Assembly: GCA_002425415.1 (NCBI GenBank)
Contig: DIMG01000001.1
Location: forward strand, 1-41,168
Origin: Micavibrio sp. UBA5572
Lineage (GTDB): Bacteria; Pseudomonadota; Alphaproteobacteria; Micavibrionales; Micavibrionaceae
DNA: 41,168 nt
Direction of reading: 5' to 3'
The notes under the pieces were generated by a model. That model was not told the origin of the DNA. It did no database searches and saw nothing but the letters and a program-made list of their open reading frames with translations. Below, in pieces: positions 8,116-16,771 of the stretch (position 1 is the stretch's first letter; each line of letters begins with the position of its first letter). Position numbers and translations under genes: made by a program.

Positions 8116-8942
8116 GGCTGACTCGTTTCGGTACGCCTGATTATAAAATGCGGAGATTGATCTCGATTCCTTCTGCAAGACTGGCATTTGAAAATGCAGT
8201 ACGCAGTAAAGTTCGTGGTTTTGGTATCGAGTGTGAAGCAGCACCAACTGCTCATTTGATTCTGGAATGTCTTGCAGATGACCCACGTTTAAGCGAAGCC
8301 GTTACTCCTGATTTTTTAGAAATGTCTTTTTCCTCTGAGTTAAGACAACAACAATGGCGGGCAGCAACATATTATTTCCAAGCCTCCGAAAATTCAAAAG
8401 ATCACCGCGCAGCTATTGATGGGAGAGCAGTTTCAAAATTATTTCAAGGTTTGAGGGAATGTGGGCAATGGGAGTTGGTCGCCGAAGTCTTAAAAACAAC
8501 TGAGCATAATTTTCCACAACGTCTAGAGATTCTTTCTCCCAAAACTGTGAGGGATATTTTCTCTGAATGTGTATCCTATATTGAACAAGGGATGTTAACG
8601 GCAAGTCACGGTGCAAAGCAGATTTTACGTCATACTTTTTCCCAGCCGGAATATCGAGGCTCAGATGGAATTAATCCTGTTGATGTTGAAAGATTCAAAT
8701 CTCATTTTAGAACTCTGATAAAACAAAATGGTTCTGAGCGTCAAGAATTGGGTGTATATATAGAACAATGGATTGAATATGTTGAGGTCTGCACAGCAAA
8801 TGTTTTTGACCGTGAGGAAGCTCTTCGCTTAAGGGAACACTTTACTGCGTTGCTGTCACTGCCTGATAATATTGTCGTGACGTCTCATGCTCGTGATTGT
8901 CTCGAGGCCATCACTGCATTTCCTGCGCTGAGTCGGGAATAG
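8049..8942 (+). CDS. Hypothetical protein, probably 5'-frameshifted
   Basis: The open frame runs 297 codons from a GTG at 8049 that has no ribosome site; an in-frame stop lies at 8025-8027. I do not recognise the product. It has no hydrophobic segment or signal peptide, and is predicted from composition to be mainly helical (LRQQQWRAATYYFQASENS; LFQGLRECGQWELVAEVLKTTE), reminiscent of helical repeat proteins but without a clear repeat. The natural start is likely the ATG at 7981 in another frame (see that entry), so the gene is either broken, affected by an assembly error, or uses frameshifting. It stands alone between divergent pepN and convergent secA. Codon use is similar to the neighbours. 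Confidence 0.6.
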   Translation: MAARFDKALVDFMCSWVPKEILRLTRFGTPDYKMRRLISIPSARLAFENAVRSKVRGFGIECEAAPTAHLILECLADDPRLSEAVTPDFLEMSFSSELRQQQWRAATYYFQASENSKDHRAAIDGRAVSKLFQGLRECGQWELVAEVLKTTEHNFPQRLEILSPKTVRDIFSECVSYIEQGMLTASHGAKQILRHTFSQPEYRGSDGINPVDVERFKSHFRTLIKQNGSERQELGVYIEQWIEYVEVCTANVFDREEALRLREHFTALLSLPDNIVVTSHARDCLEAITAFPALSRE

Positions 8943-8951
8943 ATATTTATT

Positions 8952-9010
8952 AATAAAGAGAAGAAAGGCACGGAGATTTATCTTTGTTCCTTTCTTTATA
9001 TTTCTTTATT
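8952..9010. terminator. Imperfect bidirectional stem-loop between convergent genes
   Basis: Two nested 8-bp arm pairs: AATAAAGA (8952-8959) with TCTTTATT (9003-9010), and AAGAAAGG (8961-8968) with CCTTTCTT (8989-8996), around a 20-nt loop. It lies between the 8049-8942 gene and the convergent secA and reaches the secA stop codon. The stem is AT-rich with an asymmetric bulge, so termination strength is uncertain. Confidence 0.45.
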
Positions 9011-11747
9011 GAATCTTACCATGACAATATTTGAATTTTTTACCGGATCCGCATGGGCAATTTCCGTTGCGAGGGACATTGTTTTCCCAAGTGGTTGAAT
9101 CATTCTGGTCAAACCGTTTGCGGAATTGCAGTGTGTTATTGGCCTGTGGCTGGGCTCGAGCCGAAGAGCCATTTACATCCAAAGCAGGATCAGTTCGTGT
9201 TGGGCGGGCTTGTTCTTCTTCCTTGGCGCGTTGTTCTTCAATCATCTTTTGATAGGTCTGTTCATCAATATTTATTTCAACAATGCTTAATTGTTGAACA
9301 ATTGTGGATTTGATACGTTCCATCATATCGGAAAACAAATTGAATGCTTCAGATTTATATTCATTCAAAGGGTCTCTTTGGGCAAAGGCGCGTAAATTAA
9401 TCCCTTGGCGTAAATGATCCAAATGAAGCAAATGTTCTTTCCAGTTTTGATCCAATAGGCGCAGAACAAAAGATTTTTCAATATGATTAAAGAACGGATC
9501 TCCGGCGCGTTGACGCTTTTCTGCCATTTTGGCATCAGACGCCGCAATCACGCGGTCAATTATTTCTTCTTCGGCAATGCCTTCTTCTTTTGCCCAATCT
9601 TCAACCGGAAGATCGAGGGCAAAAAGATTTTGTAACTCGACTTTTAATCCTGCCATATTCCATTGCTCAGCATAGGCATTTGATGGGATAGCCAAAGCGA
9701 CTTGTTCTTTAATCAAGTCATGGCGCATATCGTCAACCATTTCGGTGACGGTTTCTGCCGCCATAATTTCATGACGTTGTTCATAAATAACCTTCCTTTG
9801 GTCATTCATCACATTGTCAAATTTCAGCAAGTTTTTACGAATTTCGTAGTTGTGTTGTTCAACTCGTGTTTGAGCACGTTCCAGAGCTTTGGAAAGCCAT
9901 GGGTGAGCGAGGGCTTCCCCGTCTTTCAGACCAATCGATTTATTGGATAAGACGGCTTCAAGGGCTTCGGGACTAAAAATACGCATCAAATCGTCTTGGG
10001 TTGACAGGAAAAAGATTGATGCCCCGGGGTCACCCTGACGACCCGAACGACCTCGCAACTGGTTATCAATACGGCGTGATTCATGGCGTTCAGTGCCAAT
10101 AACATACAAGCCACCTGCATTTAAAACGATTTTTTTATCGTGCTCGATTTCTTCCGAAATCTTACGTTTTAATTCTTCTCGTTGAGCATCGGTTGCATCG
10201 GCGGGAATTTCATCTTCCAAGCGCACTTGTAAATTACCGCCCAACTGAATATCTGTTCCCCGCCCAGCCATATTGGTTGCAATCGTCACAGCACCAGGAT
10301 GTCCGGCCATCGCAATGATTTTTGCTTCCTGTTCATGGTATCGCGCATTCAACACCTGATGGGGAATTTTCTCACGTTTTAAACTGGCAGATAGGGCTTC
10401 GGATTTATCAATCGACACAGTGCCAACCAAGACAGGTTGTTGACGAGCATAACATTCTTGGATCAAAGATATAATTGCTGTTTCTTTATCTGCAATGGAT
10501 TTATAAATTTTGTCATTATGATCGACACGGGCAACCGGAACATTGGTTGGAACTTCAACAACCCCCAATTTATAGATGTCCATAAATTCAGAGGCTTCGG
10601 TTAAAGCTGTTCCCGTCATGCCCGCCAATTTCGGATAGAGACGGAAATAATTCTGGAAGGTTATTGATGCCAGAGTTTGGTTTTCATTCTGGATTTTAAC
10701 TTTTTCCTTGGCTTCCAAAGCTTGGTGCAGACCTTCGGAATAGCGGCGACCATCCATCATGCGTCCGGTAAACTCATCAATAATGATAACCTTGTCATCC
10801 TTGACAATGTAATCGGTATCCCGAGAAAACAGCTTATGCGCCCGTAGTGCCTGATTAACGTGGTGTACCAATGAAATATTTTGGGCATCATACAAGCCAC
10901 CCGAAGTCAAAAGGCCTTCTTCTATCAGAAGAGCTTCAACGCGCTCGACTCCAGCCTCGGTAAAGTTAACAGTTTTGGTCTTTTCGTCTTTTTCAAATTC
11001 TTGTTCGGTAAGGTTTGGAATAAGCTTGTCAACGGCAACATACATATCTGTTGCACTTTCGGCAGGCCCGGAGATAATGAGAGGCGTTCTGGCCTCATCA
11101 ATCAAAATCGAGTCAACTTCATCCACAATTGCAAAGTTAAATGGGCGTTGTGCCATGTCGGATAAAGTGTACTTCATATTATCCCGCAGATAATCAAAAC
11201 CAAATTCATTGTTGGTTCCATAAGTTACATCGGCAGCATAAGCCGCTTGGCGATCGGTATCCTTCATATTGGACAAAATGCAGCCTACGCTCAAACCCAA
11301 CCACTGATACAATTCCCCCATCCATTCGGAGTCACGTTTGGCCAGATAATCGTTCACGGTCACAACATGGACACCTTTTCCTGAAATAGCATTCAGATAA
11401 ACAGGCAAGGTTGCCATCAAGGTCTTACCTTCACCTGTGCGCATTTCTGCAATACGCCCCTGATGCAAAACCAATCCACCAACCAATTGGACATCAAAAT
11501 GGCGCATACCAAAAACACGATGTGACGCTTCACGTACCGTGGCAAAGGCATCATGCAAAATATCGTCAAGCTTACTGCCATTTGCCAGTTTTTCACGAAA
11601 TTCGTTTGTTTTGGCTTTTAGCTGGGTATCACTCAAATTCCGATAAGACTCTTCCAGTGCATTAATCGCAGCAACGTCAGGGCGCATATTTTTAATAATC
11701 CGGTCATTGCTGGAGCCAAAGATTTTGGTGGCAAGATTAAGAAGCAT
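9006..11747 (-). CDS. secA: Protein translocase ATPase SecA
   Basis: Motor ATPase that drives preproteins through SecYEG at the inner membrane. Features seen: N-terminal FGSSNDR segment, Walker A in EMRTGEGKTL (GEGKT 105-109), the DEVDSILIDEARTPLIISG region, TNMAGRGTDI and RRIDNQLRGRSGRQGD of the second nucleotide-binding domain, and a C-terminal zinc-binding motif CPCGSGKKFKYCHG (C897, C899, C908, H909) that binds SecB/phospholipids in the family. The 913-residue length is normal. The start at 11747 matches the family N-terminus; the possible AAGGA ribosome site is rather far (11 bases). It is divergent from the parvulin-type foldase at 11936, a common pairing in Alphaproteobacteria. Confidence 0.98.
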   Translation of the reverse strand: MLLNLATKIFGSSNDRIIKNMRPDVAAINALEESYRNLSDTQLKAKTNEFREKLANGSKLDDILHDAFATVREASHRVFGMRHFDVQLVGGLVLHQGRIAEMRTGEGKTLMATLPVYLNAISGKGVHVVTVNDYLAKRDSEWMGELYQWLGLSVGCILSNMKDTDRQAAYAADVTYGTNNEFGFDYLRDNMKYTLSDMAQRPFNFAIVDEVDSILIDEARTPLIISGPAESATDMYVAVDKLIPNLTEQEFEKDEKTKTVNFTEAGVERVEALLIEEGLLTSGGLYDAQNISLVHHVNQALRAHKLFSRDTDYIVKDDKVIIIDEFTGRMMDGRRYSEGLHQALEAKEKVKIQNENQTLASITFQNYFRLYPKLAGMTGTALTEASEFMDIYKLGVVEVPTNVPVARVDHNDKIYKSIADKETAIISLIQECYARQQPVLVGTVSIDKSEALSASLKREKIPHQVLNARYHEQEAKIIAMAGHPGAVTIATNMAGRGTDIQLGGNLQVRLEDEIPADATDAQREELKRKISEEIEHDKKIVLNAGGLYVIGTERHESRRIDNQLRGRSGRQGDPGASIFFLSTQDDLMRIFSPEALEAVLSNKSIGLKDGEALAHPWLSKALERAQTRVEQHNYEIRKNLLKFDNVMNDQRKVIYEQRHEIMAAETVTEMVDDMRHDLIKEQVALAIPSNAYAEQWNMAGLKVELQNLFALDLPVEDWAKEEGIAEEEIIDRVIAASDAKMAEKRQRAGDPFFNHIEKSFVLRLLDQNWKEHLLHLDHLRQGINLRAFAQRDPLNEYKSEAFNLFSDMMERIKSTIVQQLSIVEINIDEQTYQKMIEEQRAKEEEQARPTRTDPALDVNGSSARAQPQANNTLQFRKRFDQNDSTTWENNVPRNGNCPCGSGKKFKYCHGKIQ

Positions 11748-11852
11748 AATGAATCAATTCCTTTTCGTAACGCTTTCATATAAGCACTTCAGCGCCATAC
11801 GTCAATGAACAGGCCTTGACTTTTCAGCAAATAAATCAAGCTTACCCCCTTG

Positions 11853-11869
11853 CATAATGTGGCATTATG
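11853..11869. repeat. Short inverted repeat in the secA / foldase intergenic region
   Basis: CATAATG (11853-11859), three bases, CATTATG (11863-11869): a perfect 7-bp inverted repeat about 65 bp before the foldase start and 105 bp before secA. It could be an operator or a chance palindrome. The rest of the 188-bp gap shows no clear promoter boxes. Confidence 0.35.
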
Positions 11870-11935
11870 TGCGCAAATACGCCGCACTATTCAGGATGGT
11901 TAATTTCCTTAATATTTTTTATGAAGAGGTAACTA

Positions 11936-12949
11936 ATGAACAAGACATTTCTCGGTTTGGCTTTCGCCATAATCGTAGCCGCAGGGGCAGGATATGCCGT
12001 CTTTGCAAAGATGGGTTCTGATACGACGGCACAGCCTGTTGCTCAACAGCCAGAAGTCGTTGCTGCTACAGACGCGCCAGCAACTATAGAAACTTCAGCA
12101 GCAACGGAAGAAGCTGAAATAGCTGCAACCGAGCCAGCGGCAGCTCCGGCATCCCAGAAAGTGGATAATAGCGATAATCCGGTTGTTGCTATCGTTAATG
12201 GTTCTGAAGTTCATCGCACAGATGTTCTGGAGTTTATGGGCTCTTTGCCTCCACAAATGCAGAAACTTCCGCCTGAATCTATTTTTCCAATGGTTCTGGA
12301 ACAAGTCGTTAATGCTAAAATTGTAGATGAAAAAGCGTCGGCTGCTAATATCGAGCAAGATCCGCAAGTGGCCAAACAAATGGCAATGGCTAGAACTCAG
12401 ATCATTCGTGCGGTTTATGCAGAAAAAGAGATTGAGGCCAATTATAAAGAATCCGATACCAAAAAAGCCTATGATAAAATGGTGGCGGATCTTCCAAAAG
12501 TAGAAGAAGTCAAAGCCGCTCATATTCTTGTAGATGAAGACGCTAAAGCAAAAGAAGTTATTCAAAAACTTCAGGATGGCGCAAAATTTGCTGATCTGGC
12601 TAAAGAATATTCCAAAGATAAATCCAATGCTGGAAACGGCGGCGATCTGGGATATTTTGCACAAGCCGATATGGTCAAAGAATTTGCAGATGCCGCATTT
12701 GCGTTGGGTAAAGGTGAATACACAAAATCACCTGTAAAGACCCAATTCGGGTATCATATCATTCTTCAAGAAGACAAACGCGTACGTCCTGCTCCGGCTT
12801 ATGACGATGTTAAAGACGAATTGGCAGGCAAGGTCAAACGCGATCTTTTGAACAAAATGATCGAAGAATGGCGCGAAACAGCCAAAGTTGAAAGATTTGA
12901 TTTCAACGGTAATCCTGTTGCTGACGCTCCAAAGACAGCAACGGAATAG
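11936..12949 (+). CDS. Parvulin-type peptidyl-prolyl isomerase / foldase, exported
   Basis: Folding helper expected to act in the periplasm, isomerising peptidyl-prolyl bonds. A hydrophobic N-terminal segment (about 5-25) acts as signal peptide or anchor. An Ala/Glu/Pro-rich linker (about 30-75) follows, then a SurA/PpiC-like helical region (about 80-175), and a rotamase domain (about 185-290) with VKAAHILVDEDAKAKEV, GAKFADLAKEYSKDKSNAGNGGDLGYF and TQFGYHIILQEDKR. The start has an AGAGG ribosome site seven bases upstream. A strong terminator follows at 12970-13005. In many Alphaproteobacteria argJ follows this gene; here mutT follows instead. The exact substrate range is unknown. Confidence 0.9.
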   Translation: MNKTFLGLAFAIIVAAGAGYAVFAKMGSDTTAQPVAQQPEVVAATDAPATIETSAATEEAEIAATEPAAAPASQKVDNSDNPVVAIVNGSEVHRTDVLEFMGSLPPQMQKLPPESIFPMVLEQVVNAKIVDEKASAANIEQDPQVAKQMAMARTQIIRAVYAEKEIEANYKESDTKKAYDKMVADLPKVEEVKAAHILVDEDAKAKEVIQKLQDGAKFADLAKEYSKDKSNAGNGGDLGYFAQADMVKEFADAAFALGKGEYTKSPVKTQFGYHIILQEDKRVRPAPAYDDVKDELAGKVKRDLLNKMIEEWRETAKVERFDFNGNPVADAPKTATE

Positions 12950-12969
12950 TCTAAAAATATAATTGAATG

Positions 12970-13010
12970 AAAATCCCCTCGGCCTATAATTGGCGGGGGG
13001 ATTTTTATTT
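12970..13010 (+). terminator. Rho-independent terminator after the foldase gene
   Basis: A strong GC-rich hairpin whose left arm begins AAAATCCCC (12970-12978) and whose right arm ends GGGGGATTTT (12996-13005), loop around 12985-12991, followed by TTATTT. It separates the foldase gene from mutT, which therefore needs its own promoter or read-through. Confidence 0.88.
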
Positions 13011-13031
13011 GATCCCTCATAAGGAGAATAT

Positions 13032-13490
13032 ATGTCCTATCGTATAAGTTGTGCGGAAGCCTTGGCTGCCCCCGCACCGGATATGCCGACCAAGAAAATT
13101 GTTTTGGTTGCTGCTGCGGCGTTGATAGATCGTAAAAAAAATGTCCTCGTGGCGCAAAGGCCGGAAGGCAAATCTATGGCAGGATTGTGGGAATTTCCGG
13201 GTGGAAAAATCGAAACAGGTGAAGTCCCTGAATATGCCCTTATGCGAGAACTTCGGGAAGAGCTTGGGATTGAAACTCGCCCTTGTGGCATGTTTCCAGT
13301 TGGGTTTGCTTCGCACAATTATCCTGATTTTCACCTGATTATGCCTCTTTTTGCCATTCGCGTCTGGCGCGAAGAGCCTTCATCTCGAGAAGGCCAAGCC
13401 TTGAAATGGCTGCCTGTTCAGGAGTTATACACCCTTCCCATGCCTGAGGCAGACAAGCCCCTGATTTCACAACTGGAATCCAACCTCTAA
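13032..13490 (+). CDS. mutT: Nudix hydrolase MutT, 8-oxo-dGTP diphosphatase
   Basis: Cleans the nucleotide pool by hydrolysing oxidised dGTP. The Nudix box is complete: GGKIETGEVPEY followed by ALMRELREELGI, matching GX5EX7REUXEEXGU, with the MutT-like WEFPGG just before it. The 152-residue length is usual. The start is fixed by an AAGGAG site six bases upstream; it gives an N-terminal extension of about 17 residues before the MPTKKIVLVAAAALID strand, where a shorter product could start. It lies in the secA-foldase-mutT neighbourhood typical of Alphaproteobacteria, though argJ is missing from between. Confidence 0.92.
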   Translation: MSYRISCAEALAAPAPDMPTKKIVLVAAAALIDRKKNVLVAQRPEGKSMAGLWEFPGGKIETGEVPEYALMRELREELGIETRPCGMFPVGFASHNYPDFHLIMPLFAIRVWREEPSSREGQALKWLPVQELYTLPMPEADKPLISQLESNL

Positions 13491-13508
13491 AATGTTTATA
13501 TTAAACTG

Positions 13509-14267
13509 ATGTATCGTTCGATTTATGACCTGAAAGATTTTTACAACAACTCAAGTGGTGACTTGGTGCGCCGTGTTGTTCAAAATCATCTGGGATCTTG
13601 GTGGGATAATGTCAAGGATCTAAGAGTCGTTGGCATTGGTTATGCCCAACCTTATTTGGGAATGTTTCTTGATAAAGCTGAACGGGTTATCTCGATTTCT
13701 CCTGCGGGGCAGGGCACGTATCATTGGCCTGATCCTAAAAAAAATCTGGCGGCTTTGGCAGAAGAATCCGAACTTCCGATTGAAACAAATTCTGTTGATC
13801 GTGTTTTACTCATTCATTCTTTGGAACATGCCGAGCTTTTACGTTCGAATTTGCAAGAAATTTGGCGCATTTTGAAAAGTAATGGACGTCTTATTGTTGT
13901 TGCTCCCAATCGTCGGGGATTATGGTCACGTGCAGAATGGTCTCCTTTTGGACAAGGAACTCCATATTCCCGTGACCAATTGAGATTTTTTCTCCGTGAT
14001 AATTTGTTCGTTTATGAACGGTCTGCCTGCACACTTTATACGCCTCCGATCCGGTGGAATATTGTTCGCAATGCTTCCGATACAATGGAAAAGTATTTAC
14101 CGTGGCTATTCCCGGGCATGGGGGGGCTGCATGTGGTTGAGGCGAGTAAACAAATATATTCCGGTTTGCCTCAAGTTGCAGAAAACCGTGTTATTGTTCG
14201 TGGCCGTCATGGTCTTTTACCCAGCCCAGTACCGGATATGCGGACAAATAATTCAAAGATCAGCTAG
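13509..14267 (+). CDS. SAM-dependent methyltransferase (Methyltransf_11-like)
   Basis: A class I methyltransferase of unknown substrate, 252 residues. The region VVGIGYAQPYLGMFLDKAERVISISPAGQ is the first strand and the SAM loop, with GIGYAQ in place of the usual GxGxG. SVDRVLLIHSLEHAE (about 98-112) is the central motif, and LKSNGRLIVVAPNRRGLW the next strand. The C-terminal third lacks strong motifs. This family sits near mutT and gloB in other Alphaproteobacteria, as I recall, but I see no glyoxalase here. No clear ribosome site precedes the ATG. A role in cell-envelope or metabolite methylation is open. Confidence 0.82.
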   Translation: MYRSIYDLKDFYNNSSGDLVRRVVQNHLGSWWDNVKDLRVVGIGYAQPYLGMFLDKAERVISISPAGQGTYHWPDPKKNLAALAEESELPIETNSVDRVLLIHSLEHAELLRSNLQEIWRILKSNGRLIVVAPNRRGLWSRAEWSPFGQGTPYSRDQLRFFLRDNLFVYERSACTLYTPPIRWNIVRNASDTMEKYLPWLFPGMGGLHVVEASKQIYSGLPQVAENRVIVRGRHGLLPSPVPDMRTNNSKIS

Positions 14268-14294
14268 AAAAACAAAAAATAAAAAAGGCAAAAA

Positions 14295-15149
14295 ATGTAT
14301 CAGTCACTCCCCCTTGACCAAATTCGCCAGAAAATCGACGGTCTGGATAATCAAATTCACGATTTGTTACTCGAGCGTGCAGACCTGATTATGGCGATTT
14401 CTGAAGAAAAGAAAAAAGCCGGAATTCAGATTGTACAGCCTGCGCGAGAAGCTCGAATGATCCGCCGTCTAATGACCCGTCACAGAGGCCCTTTACCAGA
14501 AGAAACAATTGTACGTATCTGGCGCGAATTGGTTAGCTCGGTATCGTTGTTACAAACCGGATTGAGTGTTGCTGTTTATGTCCCATCCGAAGTTCCAGAA
14601 TATTGGGATATGGCGCGTGATTATTTTGGTAGCGTCTTGCCGATGCAGCGAGCCTCTTCGACATCTGAAACTTTGGATCTTGTCAGAAGTGGGAACGTTA
14701 CATTTGCGGTTATTCCTTTTCCTGATAAAGGTCTTTCAGACCCTTGTTGGAATGGACTTATCCAAGACATTGAGCACGAAAAAGGTTTGGCCGTTATTCA
14801 AAGGCTGCCATACGGACAAAAAGAGAATTATAATTATGATCGCCATCCGGCGTTGGTTGTTGCTCAATCGAAATTCGGGGAGTCCGGTGATGATTGTTCA
14901 TTGTGTTATCTTGTGAATGAACAAGCAAGAACAAAAGAGGAAATTATTTCCATCTTAAAGGAATCTGGCGTAACAGAATTTGATTTATATGGAGACGGTG
15001 TGTTGATTATTATTTCAATACCAGAATATTTTGAAGGGACTAGCAAAAAAATCGTAGACCTAAGGGATAAAATGTTCAGCATTGGTATTAGGATAGGGCT
15101 GTTGGGCGGCTATCCGTCTCCGCTATCTTATAAAGAATACAGAAAATAA
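14295..15149 (+). CDS. Chorismate mutase, AroQ domain plus C-terminal dehydratase-like region
   Basis: Converts chorismate to prephenate, the branch toward phenylalanine and tyrosine. The first ~90 residues are an AroQ helical domain: IRQKIDGLDNQIHDLLLERADLI, the EEKKKAG helix, and PAREARMIRRLMTRHRGPLPEETIVRIWRELVS. Residues about 97-190 (SVAVYVPSEV, DYFGSVLPMQRASSTSETLDLVRSGNVTFAVIPFP) resemble a diverged prephenate-dehydratase-type domain without its catalytic TRF motif, and the end (about 210-284) is ACT-like. Similar two-part proteins occur in Rhodospirillales-type bacteria, as I recall, followed there by hisC and tyrA. Here neither follows: the stop codon abuts that of the convergent DUF2125 gene. 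An AAGG ribosome site precedes the start. Confidence 0.85.
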   Translation: MYQSLPLDQIRQKIDGLDNQIHDLLLERADLIMAISEEKKKAGIQIVQPAREARMIRRLMTRHRGPLPEETIVRIWRELVSSVSLLQTGLSVAVYVPSEVPEYWDMARDYFGSVLPMQRASSTSETLDLVRSGNVTFAVIPFPDKGLSDPCWNGLIQDIEHEKGLAVIQRLPYGQKENYNYDRHPALVVAQSKFGESGDDCSLCYLVNEQARTKEEIISILKESGVTEFDLYGDGVLIIISIPEYFEGTSKKIVDLRDKMFSIGIRIGLLGGYPSPLSYKEYRK

Positions 15150-16013
15150 TTATTCTGATCCCAATGATTTGCGCGATAAATCTTTGGTCTTATTGGGGGA
15201 TCCATCCCAGTTAATAGGTGGAATCTGGCCAATGCGCATCGGACCAATAAAAATACCATTATTCTGGATAAAAAATCCGGTGTCGAAATAACTCTCTCCC
15301 GTTTCCGGATCGGTTGAAGCGATCATCTTCAAAAAATTTTGGGCGATGGCCAAATCTTTTTGTTTGATTTTACTGTTTTCCGCCAGACGATTGAACAAGG
15401 CTTCCATTCCTTTAACCCGTGTTTCAATTCTGATGTTTAAATCCAGATCACTATTGAGTCCAGCATAGCCATTGCCATTGATTGATACGTCCCCTGACTT
15501 AAAAAAAACATGATTGAAAATTAAAGAGTCATCCAGTTTTTGCCACTCTTTAATATCATTATAAATCATTGTTTCTGGTATTTGTGTGGGCAAAGTGAAA
15601 TTCAGCAAAGCATAATCAATATTAATTCCGTTGCCGCTATACCGTTCCGAAACTTCTATTCCTTTGGCGGCTTCAAGATAAAGAGTTAGGCCAGGCAAAG
15701 GAAATCCAACAAGTTTTAATTCTGGGATGTTAAAAATAACATCAGGGGATATGCCTTCGTTTAAGGGAATTTTTCCGGAAATCATTCCGGAAAAAATAAC
15801 TTCTGGTGGGAACGGAAAACCTGTCACAACAGGTTTTTCACCCTCTATTTTAAAATTGTTTTGAATAGGTAGTTCTGCCCAAAATACATCAATATGATCT
15901 TGCATATTTCGTGCAACAAAATACCACGAAATGCAGTATATTCCTGCAACTGCAACAATTACCAATACGCAAAAAACCAAAAGATATTTAAAAAGCTTTT
16001 TTATCCGTGACAT
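15150..16013 (-). CDS. DUF2125 family protein, membrane-anchored
   Basis: A 287-residue protein of the alphaproteobacterial DUF2125 family, function unknown. One N-terminal membrane segment (about 9-33, KLFKYLLVFCVLVIVAVAGIYC within a longer hydrophobic stretch) places the rest in the periplasm. The family-like features are WYFVARNMQDHIDVF after the anchor, the GFPFPPEVIFSG segment, beta-rich repeats, and a final MRIGQIPPINW. It overlaps the end of plsC by 13 bp and is last in the ftsE-ftsX-YdcF-plsC run. Its stop codon directly abuts that of chorismate mutase, with no bases between. Confidence 0.85.
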   Translation of the reverse strand: MSRIKKLFKYLLVFCVLVIVAVAGIYCISWYFVARNMQDHIDVFWAELPIQNNFKIEGEKPVVTGFPFPPEVIFSGMISGKIPLNEGISPDVIFNIPELKLVGFPLPGLTLYLEAAKGIEVSERYSGNGINIDYALLNFTLPTQIPETMIYNDIKEWQKLDDSLIFNHVFFKSGDVSINGNGYAGLNSDLDLNIRIETRVKGMEALFNRLAENSKIKQKDLAIAQNFLKMIASTDPETGESYFDTGFFIQNNGIFIGPMRIGQIPPINWDGSPNKTKDLSRKSLGSE

Positions 16014-16750
16014 TTTCTTGCCTCGAGTTCTTCTTTAACCAATCGATTGGATGCGTCTTCAATACTGTTTTTTATACGATCCAAAGCTTCTGATGCTTCC
16101 AATCCGGGCGGAATAGGGGGAAGAAATTCAAAAATTACTTTTCCCGGGTATTTAAAGAACGCTTTTTTCTTCCAGAACAAACCGCTATTTAAAGCCAAAG
16201 GAAGAATGGGAATGTTTGTTGCCTCATACATGCGTATGATCCCCCCTTTATAAGGTTTATTTTCTGGTGTGTCTTCTATCGATACCCGTGTTCCTTGCGG
16301 GAAAATCATCAAAGGACGGCCTTGCTCTTTAATGCGCTTTGCTCCGGCAATAATCGAATTCAAGGCAACATCACGAGATCCGCGATCAATAAAGATCATT
16401 TCGGCTTTGCTCGCCAGTAACCCCCACAAAGGAATAAATTTCAATTCACGCTTCATAATAATGGCCGGATCATAAAACAAAACATGCATCTTCATAGTTT
16501 CGTATGCGGAGTAATGTTTGGATGCCACCAGAAATGCACCGTCTTTCGGGATGTTTTCTGCACCACGTACAATAAAATCAAGCCCCAGAACGTATTTTTC
16601 TAAAATATGAACCAATTTAAAGTACAGGGTCAGAAATATAACGAATTGTTTTCTCGGCAAAAGGGTTAGCGGAGTTAGAATAATGCAGCATACTGCTGTC
16701 ATGCCATAAAAAGCGATATTAAAAAGTATCTGTCGGATAAAAAGGATCAT
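16001..16750 (-). CDS. plsC: 1-acyl-sn-glycerol-3-phosphate acyltransferase
   Basis: Adds the second acyl chain in phosphatidic acid synthesis at the inner membrane. The active-site block reads SKHYSAYETM, that is HX4E rather than the textbook HX4D; HX4E forms are known in related proteins. MIFIDRG and the PQGTR block (FPQGTRVSIEDTP) that binds glycerol phosphate are present, with IPILPLALNSG after it. Hydrophobic segments at about 8-30 and 36-50 anchor the protein. The 249-residue length is normal. It lies 21 bp downstream of the YdcF-like gene, in an order (ftsX, YdcF, plsC) typical for the class. Confidence 0.93.
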   Translation of the reverse strand: MILFIRQILFNIAFYGMTAVCCIILTPLTLLPRKQFVIFLTLYFKLVHILEKYVLGLDFIVRGAENIPKDGAFLVASKHYSAYETMKMHVLFYDPAIIMKRELKFIPLWGLLASKAEMIFIDRGSRDVALNSIIAGAKRIKEQGRPLMIFPQGTRVSIEDTPENKPYKGGIIRMYEATNIPILPLALNSGLFWKKKAFFKYPGKVIFEFLPPIPPGLEASEALDRIKNSIEDASNRLVKEELEARKCHG

Positions 16751-16771
16751 GATTTTGGCTGCTAAACTTTT

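Noticed and set aside
12095..12664. A 189-codon open frame on the minus strand inside the foldase gene
   Set aside because: It is antisense to a well supported gene, its product is low complexity (many Phe, Ile, Asn), and no start signal supports it. It is a shadow of codon bias.
16501..16560. plsC active site HX4E instead of HX4D as a sign of lost function
   Set aside because: HX4E forms occur in related acyltransferases, and the FPQGTR block and membrane segments are intact, so this is a normal variation.
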